A stretch of DNA of 64,000 nucleotides from DATFWC01 sp963777755. GTDB taxonomy: Bacteria; Pseudomonadota; Alphaproteobacteria; Rhizobiales; Xanthobacteraceae. Location: positions 124,001-188,000 of the forward strand of contig CAVZSC010000005.1 in the NCBI GenBank assembly GCA_963777755.1. The letters are read 5' to 3'. This document shows positions 29,100-38,440 of this stretch, piece after piece. The notes under the pieces are model-generated. The model saw only the letters and a list, made by a program, of their open reading frames with translations, did not search any database and was not told where the DNA came from. The position numbers were made by a program, and so were the translations under genes. Position 1 is the stretch's first letter. Each line of letters begins with the position of its first letter.

Positions 29100-29738
29100 A
29101 TGGCGGATACCCTCGTACACTGGCTGCAGGGCTGGGGAGAGCTGCAGCCGGTCTCGGCGGCGGCGCTCGCGCTCGTCTTCCTGGTGAGCGGGCTCGTCTT
29201 CATCCCGCGCACGTTCCTGTGCCTCGCCAGCGGCGCGATGTTCGGGCTGCCGACGATTCTCATCATCCTCCCGAGCACCACGCTGAGCGCGATGATCGGT
29301 TTCCTGCTGGCGCGCTATTTCTTCGCCGACTGGCTGCGCCGCGAGGTGGACCGGCGGCCCCGTCTTCGCGCCGTCATGGACGCGATCGACGACGAGGGCT
29401 GGCGCATCGTCGCGCTGCTCCGCTTCGGCTCGCCGCTGCCGTCCACGGTGCAGACCTATCTGTTCGGCATCACCCGGATCGGGCTCGTGCCGTTCACGCT
29501 CGCCACGCTCCTGTTCACCATTCCCCAGGTCTGCCTCTACGTCTGGCTGGGCGCAGCTGGACGCGCGGCGCTGATCGAGGACGGCTCATCGGGCCTCAGC
29601 CGCACCCTGATGCTGATCGCAGCGCTCACGCTCCTCACCGCAATGGTGCTGGTGACCCGCAAGGCGCGCCTCGCCCTGCAAGACGCCGCGGCGCGCCATT
29701 CACACCCGCTGCCCCTCTGTCAGCGGGATGTCGCGTAG
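29100..29738 (+). CDS. VTT-domain (TVP38/TMEM64, DedA-like) membrane protein
   Basis: 212 residues with about five or six hydrophobic segments. The VTT features FIPRTFLCLASGAMFG, the re-entrant RFGSPLPSTVQTYLFG and the FTLATLLFTIPQVCLYVWLG segment are visible. Relatives are undecaprenyl-phosphate or phospholipid transporters or scramblases, so a lipid transport role is likely but unproven. ATG 29100 is chosen as the start preceding the first membrane segment. The 3' end overlaps the convergent gene by 39 bp. Confidence 0.8.
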   Translation: MADTLVHWLQGWGELQPVSAAALALVFLVSGLVFIPRTFLCLASGAMFGLPTILIILPSTTLSAMIGFLLARYFFADWLRREVDRRPRLRAVMDAIDDEGWRIVALLRFGSPLPSTVQTYLFGITRIGLVPFTLATLLFTIPQVCLYVWLGAAGRAALIEDGSSGLSRTLMLIAALTLLTAMVLVTRKARLALQDAAARHSHPLPLCQRDVA

Positions 29739-30692
29739 GGTGCTGGGCGCGAACAGCTCCTCGATGGCGACGCGGCGGCCGGTCAGCCCCTGCTCGTGCG
29801 CGTATTGCAGCAGCGCCTCGAGCGAGGGCCGGTTCTGCTCGATGCCATAAGGATACCAGTCGGGCCCGATGATCGCCTGCTCCGGCTCGATCATCGATTG
29901 GAGCCAGGCGAACGAGGCCTTGGGCGAGCCGGTCTCCGTCAGCAGCCGGTAGCAGTGCTGCTTGGCGGCCGCGAAGGCCTGGTACAGGTTGAGCGCCACC
30001 CACGGGTCGCGCTCGTAGACGTCGCGGCGGATCACCACCGTGTGCATGATCGGGTAGATCTTCGTGCGCCGGTAATAGTCCTTCTCCACTTCGGGGTAGT
30101 CGGGGAACAGCCGTCGCACGTTGGGCGCGCCGCGGCGGAACGCCAGCGGATTGTTGGCGGTCATCATGAAGTCGATCTCGCCGCGCGCCAGCAGGTCGCC
30201 GAGCTCGGCGCCGGCCGGCGCCTGGGTGAGGCGGACGTCGCCCGGCAGCGGACGGCCGAGACGATCGGCACGCCCCTGCACCCATTCGACGTCGCTCGGC
30301 GCCACACCATATTCGTGCTGCAGCAGCCCGCGCATGTAGACCGCAGCCGTCATGCTGTATTCGGGCACGCCGCCGCGCCTGCCCTTGAGGTCGCGCGGGC
30401 CCGCGATGCCCTTCTCGGTGTTGATGAAGAAATAGCCGTGGCGGAACACGCGCGACGGGTACACCGGGATGGCGATGAACGGCGAGTCGCCGCCGCTCAC
30501 GAGGGTCGTGTAGTTCGACAGCGACATCTCGGAGGCGTCGAACTCCCGGAATTGCAGCATGCGCCAGAAGATCTCGGCCGGCTGCAGGGTCACGTAGTTG
30601 AGGTCGATCCCCTCCGGCCGGATCGTGCCGTCGCGCAGCGCCTGGGTGCGGTCGTACGGCCCGCAGGCGAGAGTGAGACGCAGTGGTGCCAT
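29700..30692 (-). CDS. PBP2-fold substrate-binding-like protein (often labelled 4,5-dihydroxyphthalate decarboxylase)
   Basis: 330 residues. The N-terminus LRLTLACGPYDRTQALRDG, the EMSLSNYTTLVS motif and IPVYPSRVFRHGYFFIN are characteristic of a family widely annotated as 4,5-dihydroxyphthalate decarboxylase (Pht5) that in fact has the periplasmic-binding-protein type 2 fold. No signal peptide is seen, as is usual for this family, so the cellular location is uncertain. Real decarboxylase activity is not supported by visible catalytic motifs. It fits with the uptake genes of the region, probably sensing or binding an aromatic acid. Confidence 0.75.
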   Translation of the reverse strand: MAPLRLTLACGPYDRTQALRDGTIRPEGIDLNYVTLQPAEIFWRMLQFREFDASEMSLSNYTTLVSGGDSPFIAIPVYPSRVFRHGYFFINTEKGIAGPRDLKGRRGGVPEYSMTAAVYMRGLLQHEYGVAPSDVEWVQGRADRLGRPLPGDVRLTQAPAGAELGDLLARGEIDFMMTANNPLAFRRGAPNVRRLFPDYPEVEKDYYRRTKIYPIMHTVVIRRDVYERDPWVALNLYQAFAAAKQHCYRLLTETGSPKASFAWLQSMIEPEQAIIGPDWYPYGIEQNRPSLEALLQYAHEQGLTGRRVAIEELFAPSTLRDIPLTEGQRV

Positions 30693-30734
30693 GGGTGTTT
30701 GCCTGCATTTCGTGGGACATGCACAGCCAAAGAA

Positions 30735-30870
30735 CCGTCATCCTGAGGCGCTCGGCGCACGTCGCGGTATGACCTCAAATCAGCACTGCATGCGCCGAGC
30801 CTCGAAGGATGAGCGGCCCGCCCTTCGAGGCCCGGTGCACGAACGTGCACCGGGCGCCTCAGGGTGACGG
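30735..30870. repeat. Intergenic inverted repeat, family B (CCGTCATCCTGAGG type)
   Basis: Outer arms CCGTCATCCTGAGG and CCTCAGGGTGACGG enclose CCTCGAAGGATGAGCGGCC/CCTTCGAGG and a GGTGCACG...CGTGCACC hairpin. The same family recurs at 38297-38440 and 58457-58605. It lies between the divergent genes at 30692 and 30946. Confidence 0.85.
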
Positions 30871-30945
30871 GCGCGAGTTCTGGCACATCCAGCGAAATTG
30901 GCATAGCGTTTGCGTTTGCACGATGACCAACCAGGAACGAACCGA

Positions 30946-31923
30946 ATGTCCGCCCGCCGATTTTCTTGCTCAAACATTGCCCTCGCCTCCCTTCTCCTCA
31001 TCGCCCCCGCCGCCGCGCAGACCTGGCCCGAGCGCGTGGTGCGCATCGTCAATCCGTTTCCGCCGGGCGGCTCGGTCGACGTGACGTCGCGCCTGCTCGC
31101 GCAGAAACTCACGGAGAATCTCGGCCAACAGGTGATCGTGGAGAACCGCGCCGGCGCCGGCGGCAATACCGGCGCCGACTACGTGGCAAAATCGGACGCC
31201 GACGGCTACACGCTCCTGTTCACCGCGCCCGGCCCGCTCGTCATCAACCAGACCCTCTACGCCAAGGGCCTGCCGTTCGACCCGGCCAGGGATTTCGCGC
31301 CGGTCGCGCTGTTCGCGTTTGCGCCGATCGTGCTCCTGGTCAATCCCGGCGTGGCGGCCAACACCGTGCAGGAGCTGATCGCGCTTGCCCGTAAGGAGCC
31401 CGGCAGGATCAGCTTCGCCTCCGCCGGAATCGGCTCGACCAATCACCTGTCGGGCGAGATGTTCAAGAGCATGGCGAAGATCGACATCGTGCACGTGCCC
31501 TATCGCGGCGCCGGGCCGGCGATGAACGACCTGGTCGGCGGCCATGTGCAGATGTTCTTCGATCTCCTGCCCGTGAGCCTGCCGCAGATCAACGGGGGCA
31601 AGGTGCGCGCGCTCGGCAACGCCGGCGCGCAGCGGCCGGCCGCGCTGGCGAATCTTCCGACCATCGCCGAGCAGGGGCTGGCGGGCTTCGACGCCTCGTC
31701 GTGGGTCGGCCTGGTGGCGCCGGCGAAGACGCCCGCGCCGGTCCTCGCCAAGCTCGCCGACGAGGTCGCCAAGGTGCTGAAGGCGCCCGACGTCGTCGCG
31801 CGCATCCGCGAGCTCGGCTCCGAGCCGGGCAACGCGACGGGCAAGGCGTTCGGCGCCTTCATGCAGGCCGAGACGACCAAATGGGCGGAGGTGATCCGCG
31901 CCTCGGGCGCCAAGGCCGATTGA
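30946..31923 (+). CDS. Bug/TctC-family tripartite tricarboxylate transporter receptor 1
   Basis: 325 residues with a signal peptide (SCSNIALASLLLIAPAAAQ). The mature protein begins WPERVVRIVNPFPPGGSVD, the Bug ligand-binding motif, followed by VENRAGAGGNTGADYVA and FASAGIGSTNHLSGEMF. These periplasmic proteins bind small carboxylic acids with high affinity for TTT transporters. No TctA/TctB membrane genes are nearby, so it must pair with a remote transporter or act as a sensor. ATG 30946 is the start nearest the signal peptide. Confidence 0.88.
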   Translation: MSARRFSCSNIALASLLLIAPAAAQTWPERVVRIVNPFPPGGSVDVTSRLLAQKLTENLGQQVIVENRAGAGGNTGADYVAKSDADGYTLLFTAPGPLVINQTLYAKGLPFDPARDFAPVALFAFAPIVLLVNPGVAANTVQELIALARKEPGRISFASAGIGSTNHLSGEMFKSMAKIDIVHVPYRGAGPAMNDLVGGHVQMFFDLLPVSLPQINGGKVRALGNAGAQRPAALANLPTIAEQGLAGFDASSWVGLVAPAKTPAPVLAKLADEVAKVLKAPDVVARIRELGSEPGNATGKAFGAFMQAETTKWAEVIRASGAKAD

Positions 31924-31956
31924 ACGGCCGTTGAGGCACGAGGGCGCCGCTTGCTC

Positions 31957-32117
31957 CCACCTCTCCCCGCTTGCGGGGAGAGGTCGACTTGCGAGCGCAT
32001 TTTTGCGCGAAGCAAGTCGGGTGAGGGGGCCTCTCCACAAGCTCAGACTCGCCGTGAAGCCCCCTCACCCGGCGCGCAAGAGCGCGCCGACCTCTCCCCG
32101 CAAGCGGGGAGAGGTGG
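31957..32117. repeat. Intergenic palindromic repeat, family A
   Basis: Arms CTCTCCCCGCTTGCGGGGAG and CTCTCCCCGCAAGCGGGGAG with inner GTGAGGGGGC/GCCCCCTCAC. It lies between the convergent Bug receptor and pyrC genes, a good position for a bidirectional terminator. Confidence 0.85.
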
Positions 32118-32139
32118 AGCAAGCCTCACGGCATCGGCG

Positions 32140-33183
32140 CTACGCCACCACCTGCCAGTGCAGGGTCTCGCCGCCGTGGTGGACCAAGGCGCGCTCGTCG
32201 GCGCCCGCGACCTCGATCTCCTCGGGCACCACCCAGGAGCGCTTCGCCAAGGTGATCGTCTCCTCGTTCGGCGGCAGGCCGTAGTGCCGCGGCCCGTTGA
32301 GCGAAGCGAAGGCCTCGAGCTTATCGAGCGCGTTCTCCTCCTCGAACACCTTGGCGTAGGTCGCCATCGCCACCGGCGCGTTGAAGATGCCGGGGATACC
32401 GTTGACCGACAGCTTGCGGGAAACCGGGTGCGGCGCCGAGTCGGTGCCGAGGAAATAGCACGCCTCGCCCGAGGTCGCCGCCTTGCGCAGCGCCAGCCGG
32501 TCGGCCTCGGTCTTGATCACCGGCATCACGTACATGTAGGGCTTGAGGCCCCAGCCGAGCCAGTCGGTGCGGTTGAGCTCGAGATGGTACGGCGTGATGG
32601 TGCCGCCGACCTGCGGCGCGTGCGCCCGCACGAACTCGGCGCCGATCTTCGACGACAGGTGCTCGAGGATGAATTTCAGCCCGGGATACTCGCGCAGCCA
32701 CGGCGCCAGGCGCTTCTCCACGAACACCGCCTCGCGGTCGAAGATGTCCACGTCCGGATCGGTCACCTCGCCGTGCATCAGGAAGCGCATGCCGATCTTC
32801 TCCATGCGCGCCAGCACCGGGCGGATCTTCGCGTAGTCGGTGACGCCGGCCGCCGAGTTGGTGGTGGCATTGGCGGGATAGAGCTTCACCCCGGTGAACA
32901 CGCCCTCGCGGAAACCGCGCTCGACGTCGTCGGGATCGGTGTCGTCGGTGAGATAGCAGGTCATCAGCGGCCGGAATGTGCTGCCCTTCGGCAGCACCCG
33001 CATGGCCCGCTCGCGATAGGCGGCGGCGTCCGCCGTGGTGCGCACCGGCGGAATGAGGTTGGGCATGAGAATTGCCCGCCCGAAATGCCGCGCCGTGTAC
33101 GGCAGCGTCGCGGCGAGCATCTCGTTGTCGCGCACGTGCAGGTGCCAGTCGTCGGGCTTGCGGATGGTCAGGCGGTCGGTCAT
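32140..33183 (-). CDS. pyrC: Dihydroorotase, class II (homodimeric)
   Basis: Cyclises carbamoyl aspartate to dihydroorotate in pyrimidine synthesis; cytosolic zinc enzyme. 347 residues, matching the E. coli type. Zinc ligands H14 and H16 lie in DDWHLHVRD, the carboxylated lysine K100 in GVKLYPA, and FLMHGEV, LEHLSSK and GTDSAPH are all in place. Start MTDRLTIRKPDDWHLH at 33183 is the classic N-terminus; the upstream extension is not conserved. The gene is alone on its strand between catabolic genes. Confidence 0.93.
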   Translation of the reverse strand: MTDRLTIRKPDDWHLHVRDNEMLAATLPYTARHFGRAILMPNLIPPVRTTADAAAYRERAMRVLPKGSTFRPLMTCYLTDDTDPDDVERGFREGVFTGVKLYPANATTNSAAGVTDYAKIRPVLARMEKIGMRFLMHGEVTDPDVDIFDREAVFVEKRLAPWLREYPGLKFILEHLSSKIGAEFVRAHAPQVGGTITPYHLELNRTDWLGWGLKPYMYVMPVIKTEADRLALRKAATSGEACYFLGTDSAPHPVSRKLSVNGIPGIFNAPVAMATYAKVFEEENALDKLEAFASLNGPRHYGLPPNEETITLAKRSWVVPEEIEVAGADERALVHHGGETLHWQVVA

Positions 33184-33391
33184 GGGGGTTTGCCGGATGC
33201 GCAGAACATTGATCGAAGCCGCACGTTCGGATGGCACATCAGGCCCTGTCAAGGTCGGCGGCACTTGCTTGGCGCATGTCCTTTATCGGCGAACCGGTAC
33301 CCACTTCGCCGGGACATGCGCTGGCTTTACACCGCGCGGCAAACGAATAGAGTTCCGATAGGCGGTAGCGCTGATCATCAGGGAGAGCCCC

Positions 33392-34864
33392 ATGTCGTCG
33401 ACGTTCGCCACCACTGCCCCGCACGCCGGCCTCGCCTACCAGGGCCTGCGCGGCTGGCTGGAGCAGGTCCAGGCGATCGGCGAGCTGCTCCACGTCAACG
33501 GCGCCCATTGGGACGTGGAGATGGGCGCCATCACCCACATGCTGACCGAGAAGAGCGGCGGCACCGCGCCTGCCATCCTGTTCGACGACATCCCCGGCTA
33601 CCCGAAAGGGTTCCGCACGCTGTACGGCCATTTCTCGTCGATCCGCCGCGTCGCGCTCACCCTCGGCCTGCCGCTCGACCACGAGCGCAAGGTCGATATC
33701 GTGCAGCGCTACCACGAGCGCATGCAGGACTTGAAGCCGCTGCCGCCGCGCTTCGTCAAGGACGGACCGATCCTGCAGAACGTGCTGGAAGGCGACGCCA
33801 TCGACGTGCTGAAATTCCCGGTGCCGCGCCACCACGAGCGCGATACCGCGCGCTTCATCGGCACCGCCGATTGCGTGATGACGCAGGACCCCGACGACGG
33901 CTGGTTCAACCTCGGCGCCTATCGGGCCCAGGTGTATGACGGCCGCACCGTCGGCTGCCAGATCACCGAGGGCAAGCACGGCCGCATCCACCGTGACAAG
34001 TATTTCGAGCGCGGCCAGCCCATGAAGGTGGTGATCCTGTGCGGCCAGGACCCGCTCTTGTTCATGCTGGCGTCGAGCCCGCTGCCGGAGGTGAGCGAGC
34101 TCGATATCGCCGGCGGCCTGCGCGGCGAGCCGGTCGACGTGGTGCGCGGCCCTTACACGGGCTTCCCGATCCCGGCCGACTGCGAGATCGCGATCGAGGG
34201 TGAGACGGTGCCCGGGCAGGTGCGCCCCGAGGGGCCGTTCGGCGAATGGATGGGTTACTACTCGGACGACACGGTGCCGCGCCCTTATGTGAGCGTGAAG
34301 ACCATCCTCTACCGCAACGATCCGATCCTGTGCTGCGCGCCGCAGCACAAGCCGGTGGACGAGACCGGGCTCCTCAAGGGGATCGCCGGCGCGGCGCAGA
34401 TCTGGCGCGCGCTCGACGCCTGCGGGGTGCCGGAGGTGCTCGGCGTGTGGAACCACGAGGCCGGGCCGGCGACGCGATTCACCGCCATCCAGATCCGCCA
34501 GCGCTACCCCGGCCACGCCCGCCAGGCGCTGCATGTGGCGGCCGCGTGCCAGGGCGGCGCCTATGCGGGCAAATGGACCGTGGTGGTGGACGACGACATC
34601 GACGCGGGCGAACTCGACCAGGTGCTGTGGGCGATGTGCACGCGGTTCGATCCGGCAAGCGACATCGACCTCATCCAGAAGGCCTGGGCGTCAAAGCGTG
34701 ACCCGCTCTACCTGCCGGGCAATTTCAACAACCGCATCCTGGTCGATGCCTGCATCCCGTACGACAAGAAGCTCGCCGGCACGTTCCCGACCGTGGTCGA
34801 CGTCAGCCACGACCTGCGGGCCCAGCTGAGGGCGAAATTCCCCCACATCTTCCCGCGCATGTGA
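33392..34864 (+). CDS. UbiD-family (prFMN-dependent) decarboxylase 1
   Basis: 490 residues. Reversible decarboxylation of an aromatic, heteroaromatic or alpha,beta-unsaturated acid with prenylated FMN. By alignment to characterised fungal Fdc1 spacing, the metal/prFMN residues N173, H196 and E246 (NLGAYR, KHG, RGEPV) and the catalytic R178, E280 and E285 (PEGPFGEWMGYY) are all present. The overall sequence differs from ubiquinone-pathway UbiD, and its neighbours are receptors and Mo-hydroxylases, so a catabolic role is likely. It shares a transcript with the next receptor gene. No UbiX (prFMN synthase) gene is in the window. Confidence 0.88.
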   Translation: MSSTFATTAPHAGLAYQGLRGWLEQVQAIGELLHVNGAHWDVEMGAITHMLTEKSGGTAPAILFDDIPGYPKGFRTLYGHFSSIRRVALTLGLPLDHERKVDIVQRYHERMQDLKPLPPRFVKDGPILQNVLEGDAIDVLKFPVPRHHERDTARFIGTADCVMTQDPDDGWFNLGAYRAQVYDGRTVGCQITEGKHGRIHRDKYFERGQPMKVVILCGQDPLLFMLASSPLPEVSELDIAGGLRGEPVDVVRGPYTGFPIPADCEIAIEGETVPGQVRPEGPFGEWMGYYSDDTVPRPYVSVKTILYRNDPILCCAPQHKPVDETGLLKGIAGAAQIWRALDACGVPEVLGVWNHEAGPATRFTAIQIRQRYPGHARQALHVAAACQGGAYAGKWTVVVDDDIDAGELDQVLWAMCTRFDPASDIDLIQKAWASKRDPLYLPGNFNNRILVDACIPYDKKLAGTFPTVVDVSHDLRAQLRAKFPHIFPRM

Positions 34865-34908
34865 GCGGCGCACGCGAGACCATGTCGGTACGTCAGGAGA
34901 TCGAATCC

Positions 34909-35937
34909 ATGCGCAATCGCCGCGCGCCGCTCTGCTCCCTGGTTGCCGGCCTGGCGCTCTGGCTCGTTCTCGCGCCCGGCGCGACGGCGCAAAGCGTGGA
35001 GGAGTTCTACAAGGGGAAAAACATCACCCTGATCATCGGCTACAGCGTCGGCGGCGGTTACGATTTCTATGCACGGCACCTGGCGAAGCACATGGGCCGG
35101 CACATCCCGGGGCAGCCCACGCTGGTGCCGCAGAACATGGGCGGCGCCGGCAGCCTGCGCGCGGCGAGCTACCTCTATTCGGCGGCCGCCAAGGACGGCA
35201 GCGTGTTCGGCACGTTCGGACGCACCATGGCGATCCAGCCGCTGATGAGCACGACCGCGCCGTTCGACGGGACCAAGTTCGCCTGGCTCGGCAGCGTCAC
35301 CAACGACGTGAGCACCTGCGTCACCTGGCACACGTCCGACGTGAAGACCTGGAAGGATTTCCTGGAGAAGCCGGTGACGCTCGGCGGCGAGGGCCCGGGC
35401 GCCGACCCGGACGTCTACGGGCTTCTCTACCGGAACGTATTCGGCGCCAAGGTGAAGCTGGTGGCCGGCTATCACGGCACCAACGAGGTGACGCTGGCGA
35501 TGGAGCGCGGCGAGGTCGACGGCCTGTGCGGCCTCTCCTGGAGCACGCTCAAGACCCGGCACGCGCAATGGATGCGCGACAAGAAGATCAACATCATCGT
35601 GCAGGCCGCCTTCAAGAAGGAGCCGGGGCTCGCCGACGTGCCGCTGGTCACCGAGGCCGCCAGCCCGGAGCAGATGCGCATCCTCAAATTCATCCTGACT
35701 GCCCAAGAGATGGCGCGCCCGTTCGCGGCGCCGCCGGGAATTCCCGACGACCGCAAGGCGGCGCTGATCGCGGCGTTCGACAAGACCATGCGCGATCCCG
35801 AGTTCCTGGCCGAGGCGCAAAAGCTCGCGATCGACGTCAATCCGGTCAGCGCCAAGGCGATCGACGGCATGCTGGCCGAGCTCTATGCGACGCCGAAGGA
35901 CGTGCTGGACAAGGCCGCCCAGGCCATGTCGCGATGA
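34909..35937 (+). CDS. Bug/TctC-like tripartite tricarboxylate transporter receptor 2
   Basis: 342 residues with signal peptide (LVAGLALWLVLAPGATAQS). The mature N-terminus VEEFYKGKNITLIIGYSVGG is the divergent Bug subtype, followed by YARHLAKHMGRHIPGQP. ATG 34909 is selected because AGGAG lies 9 nt upstream; a GTG at 34861 overlapping the ubiD stop would place an unlikely extension before the signal peptide. Position between a UbiD decarboxylase and a Mo-hydroxylase suggests it binds their substrate. Confidence 0.87.
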   Translation: MRNRRAPLCSLVAGLALWLVLAPGATAQSVEEFYKGKNITLIIGYSVGGGYDFYARHLAKHMGRHIPGQPTLVPQNMGGAGSLRAASYLYSAAAKDGSVFGTFGRTMAIQPLMSTTAPFDGTKFAWLGSVTNDVSTCVTWHTSDVKTWKDFLEKPVTLGGEGPGADPDVYGLLYRNVFGAKVKLVAGYHGTNEVTLAMERGEVDGLCGLSWSTLKTRHAQWMRDKKINIIVQAAFKKEPGLADVPLVTEAASPEQMRILKFILTAQEMARPFAAPPGIPDDRKAALIAAFDKTMRDPEFLAEAQKLAIDVNPVSAKAIDGMLAELYATPKDVLDKAAQAMSR

Positions 35938-35947
35938 TGGCACCCGG

Positions 35948-38308
35948 ATGGCGGCGCTGATCGGAGCGAGCATCCCGCGCCTCGAGGACGAGGCGCTGCT
36001 GCGCGGCAGCGGCCGCTTCGTCGGCGACATTGCGGTGAATGGCGCGCTGCACGCCTGTTTCGTGCGCAGCCCCTACCCGCACGCGCTGGTCCGCCGCATT
36101 GCCAAGGACGCCGCGCTGGCGCTGCCCGGCGTGCATGCGGTGCTCACTCTCGACGACCTCGCCCCCGTGCTGCTCACGCGCCGCATGCTGCGCCGCTCGA
36201 ACTCGGGCACTCCGCTCGACCACTACTGGGCCTTCGCGCTCGCCGACGGCGAGGTCTCCTACGTGGGCGAGGCGGTCGCGCTGGTGCTCGCCGAGGACCG
36301 CTACGTCGCCGAGGACGCCGCCGCACTGGTCGAGGTCGACTACGAGATCCTGCCGGCCTGCGTCGATTGCCGGACGGCGATCGACCCGGCCGCGCCGCCG
36401 GTACGGCGCGAGCTGTCCTCAAACCTGGTGACCACCTACCGGGTCGGCTACGGCGATGCCGACACCGCGTTCCGCCACGCGACGCACGTGTTCCGCGAGG
36501 AGCTGTGGCAGCATCGCGGCAGCGGCCATCCGATCGAATGCCGCGGCATCCTGGCGGAATTCCGCGCAAGCGATGACAGCATCCAGGTGTGGGCCTCGAC
36601 GCAGAAGTCGCACGACCTCTCCCAGTCGATCAACGCGTTGATGGATTTCGCCGCGACAGGCTTGCGCGTCACCGCGCCCGACATCGGCGGCGGCTTCGGC
36701 CCCAAGCTCTGCGTCTATCCGGAAGACATCGCCGTGGTGGCAGCAGCAAAGCTCAAGCGCCATTCGGTCAAATGGATCGAGGACCGGCGCGAGCATTTCA
36801 CCAACACGGTGCACGAGCGCGACCAGTACTGGGCGATCGAGATCGCGGTCGACGCCGACGCCAGGGTCCGGGGCGTGCGCGGACGGCTCCTGCACGACCT
36901 CGGCGCCTACGCGCTGCAGGACGTGAACCTGCCCTACAACTCGGCAACGACGCTCACCGGTCCCTACATCGTCCCGGCGCTGGCGATGGACGTCACGATC
37001 GCGGCGACCAACAAGACGCCGGTGTCGTCGGTGCGCGGCGCCGGCTATCCGCAGGCGGTGTTCGCCATGGAGCGGCTGCTCGACCGCGTCGCGCGCGAGC
37101 TCGAGCTCGATCGCGCCGAGGTGCGGCGGCGCAACCTCATCCCGCCCGAGAAGATGCCCTACACCAAGCCCCTCAAGGCCCGCTCCGGCATGGCGGTGCA
37201 ATACGACACCGGCGACTACCCGGCCTCCCAGGCCGCGGTGCTCGCGGCGGCGGACTGGGAGGGTTTTCCGGCGCGCCAGGCGCGCGCGCTTGCGCAGGGC
37301 CGATACATCGGCATCGGGCTCGCGCACGGCGTCAAGGGCACAGGGCGCGGCCCGTTCGAATCCGGGCTCGTGCGCGTCGCCCCATCCGGACGCATCACCA
37401 TCTTCACCGGCGCCGCCGCCATCGGCCAGGGCCTAGGCACCGCGCTGGCGCAGATCTGCGCCGAGCAGCTCGGCGTGCGCCCGCAGGACGTCACCGTGGT
37501 CGCGGGCGACACCGCCGGCGTGCCGCTCGGGCTCGGCGCGTTTGCCAGCCGGCAGACCGTGACGGCCGGCTCCTCGGTTCTGCTCGCCGCGCGGGCGGTC
37601 GCCGCCAAGGCGCGCAAGGTGGCGAGCCACATGCTGGAGGCGGCCGAGCACGATCTGGAGATCCGCGACGGCGAGGTCCGCGTGGTCGGCGCGCCGCAGC
37701 TCTCCGTCCGGCTCGGCGAGATCGCCCGTATCCTCCTGGGCGCGCCCGGCTACGGGTTTCCGCCCGGGGTCGGGCCCGGGCTCGAAGCGACCGAGAACTA
37801 CCGCACCGATGCGCTCGCCTATGCCAACAGCTGCCACGCGGCGGAAGTCGAGGTCGACATCGAGACCGGGGGCGTGCGCATCCTGCGCTACTGGGCGCTG
37901 CAGGATTCAGGGACCTTGATCAACCCGATGATCGTCGACGGGCAGGTGGTGGGCGGGATCGTGCACGGCATCGGCAACGCATTCTACGAGTGGATGGGCT
38001 ACGACGACGAAGGCCAGCCGGTGACCACCACGTTCGCCGACTACCTGATGCCGACCGCGACCGACGTGCCGGTGATGGAGACGATCTTCCGCGAGACGCC
38101 GTCCCCGCTTAATCCGCTCGGCGCCAAGGGCATCGGCGAGGCCGGCACCATTCCGGCCGCCGCGGCGCTGATCTCCGCCGTGGAGGACGCGCTGACGCCG
38201 CTCGGCGTTCACATCGCCGACACGCCGATCACGCCGCCCAGGTTGCGGCAGCTGATTGCCGAGGCGATGGGGAGGAAGGCGCAAAAAACCTCTCAACCGT
38301 CATCCTGA
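35948..38308 (+). CDS. Xanthine dehydrogenase-family molybdopterin-binding large subunit 1
   Basis: 786 residues. An N-terminal a/b hammerhead domain (about 20-130) is followed by the two Mo-cofactor domains. Seen: IGGGFGPK, the FTGAAAIGQGLGTALAQI and GLGAFASRQTV segments, and GAKGIGEAG with the active-site Glu at about 731. The loop SVRGAGYPQ replaces the CO dehydrogenase AYxCSFR motif, so this is not form I CODH. It lacks partner FAD and FeS genes on its strand. The final SQPSS and stop come from the family B repeat. Confidence 0.88.
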   Translation: MAALIGASIPRLEDEALLRGSGRFVGDIAVNGALHACFVRSPYPHALVRRIAKDAALALPGVHAVLTLDDLAPVLLTRRMLRRSNSGTPLDHYWAFALADGEVSYVGEAVALVLAEDRYVAEDAAALVEVDYEILPACVDCRTAIDPAAPPVRRELSSNLVTTYRVGYGDADTAFRHATHVFREELWQHRGSGHPIECRGILAEFRASDDSIQVWASTQKSHDLSQSINALMDFAATGLRVTAPDIGGGFGPKLCVYPEDIAVVAAAKLKRHSVKWIEDRREHFTNTVHERDQYWAIEIAVDADARVRGVRGRLLHDLGAYALQDVNLPYNSATTLTGPYIVPALAMDVTIAATNKTPVSSVRGAGYPQAVFAMERLLDRVARELELDRAEVRRRNLIPPEKMPYTKPLKARSGMAVQYDTGDYPASQAAVLAAADWEGFPARQARALAQGRYIGIGLAHGVKGTGRGPFESGLVRVAPSGRITIFTGAAAIGQGLGTALAQICAEQLGVRPQDVTVVAGDTAGVPLGLGAFASRQTVTAGSSVLLAARAVAAKARKVASHMLEAAEHDLEIRDGEVRVVGAPQLSVRLGEIARILLGAPGYGFPPGVGPGLEATENYRTDALAYANSCHAAEVEVDIETGGVRILRYWALQDSGTLINPMIVDGQVVGGIVHGIGNAFYEWMGYDDEGQPVTTTFADYLMPTATDVPVMETIFRETPSPLNPLGAKGIGEAGTIPAAAALISAVEDALTPLGVHIADTPITPPRLRQLIAEAMGRKAQKTSQPSS

Positions 38309-38440
38309 GGTGGCCGCGCGCTCACCTCGGGTTCGGCTGGGATAGGCGTTTAACGCGCGGCCCTCGAAGGATGAACGGCCGGGCCGTCGCCCTTCGAGGC
38401 TCGACGCGCGAAGAGCGCGTCGAGCGCCTCAGGGTGACGG
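38297..38440. repeat. Intergenic inverted repeat, family B
   Basis: Arms CCGTCATCCTGAGG and CCTCAGGGTGACGG with inner CCTCGAAGGATGAACGGCC/CCTTCGAGG and GACGCGCGAAGAGCGCGTC. It lies between two convergent genes and provides the stop codons of both (TGA at 38306-38308 and, on the other strand, 38429-38431). Confidence 0.85.

Noticed and set aside
29700..30692. Firm call as 4,5-dihydroxyphthalate decarboxylase
   Set aside because: The sequence has the PBP2 fold pattern and no visible decarboxylase motif; that family label appears to be propagated rather than demonstrated.
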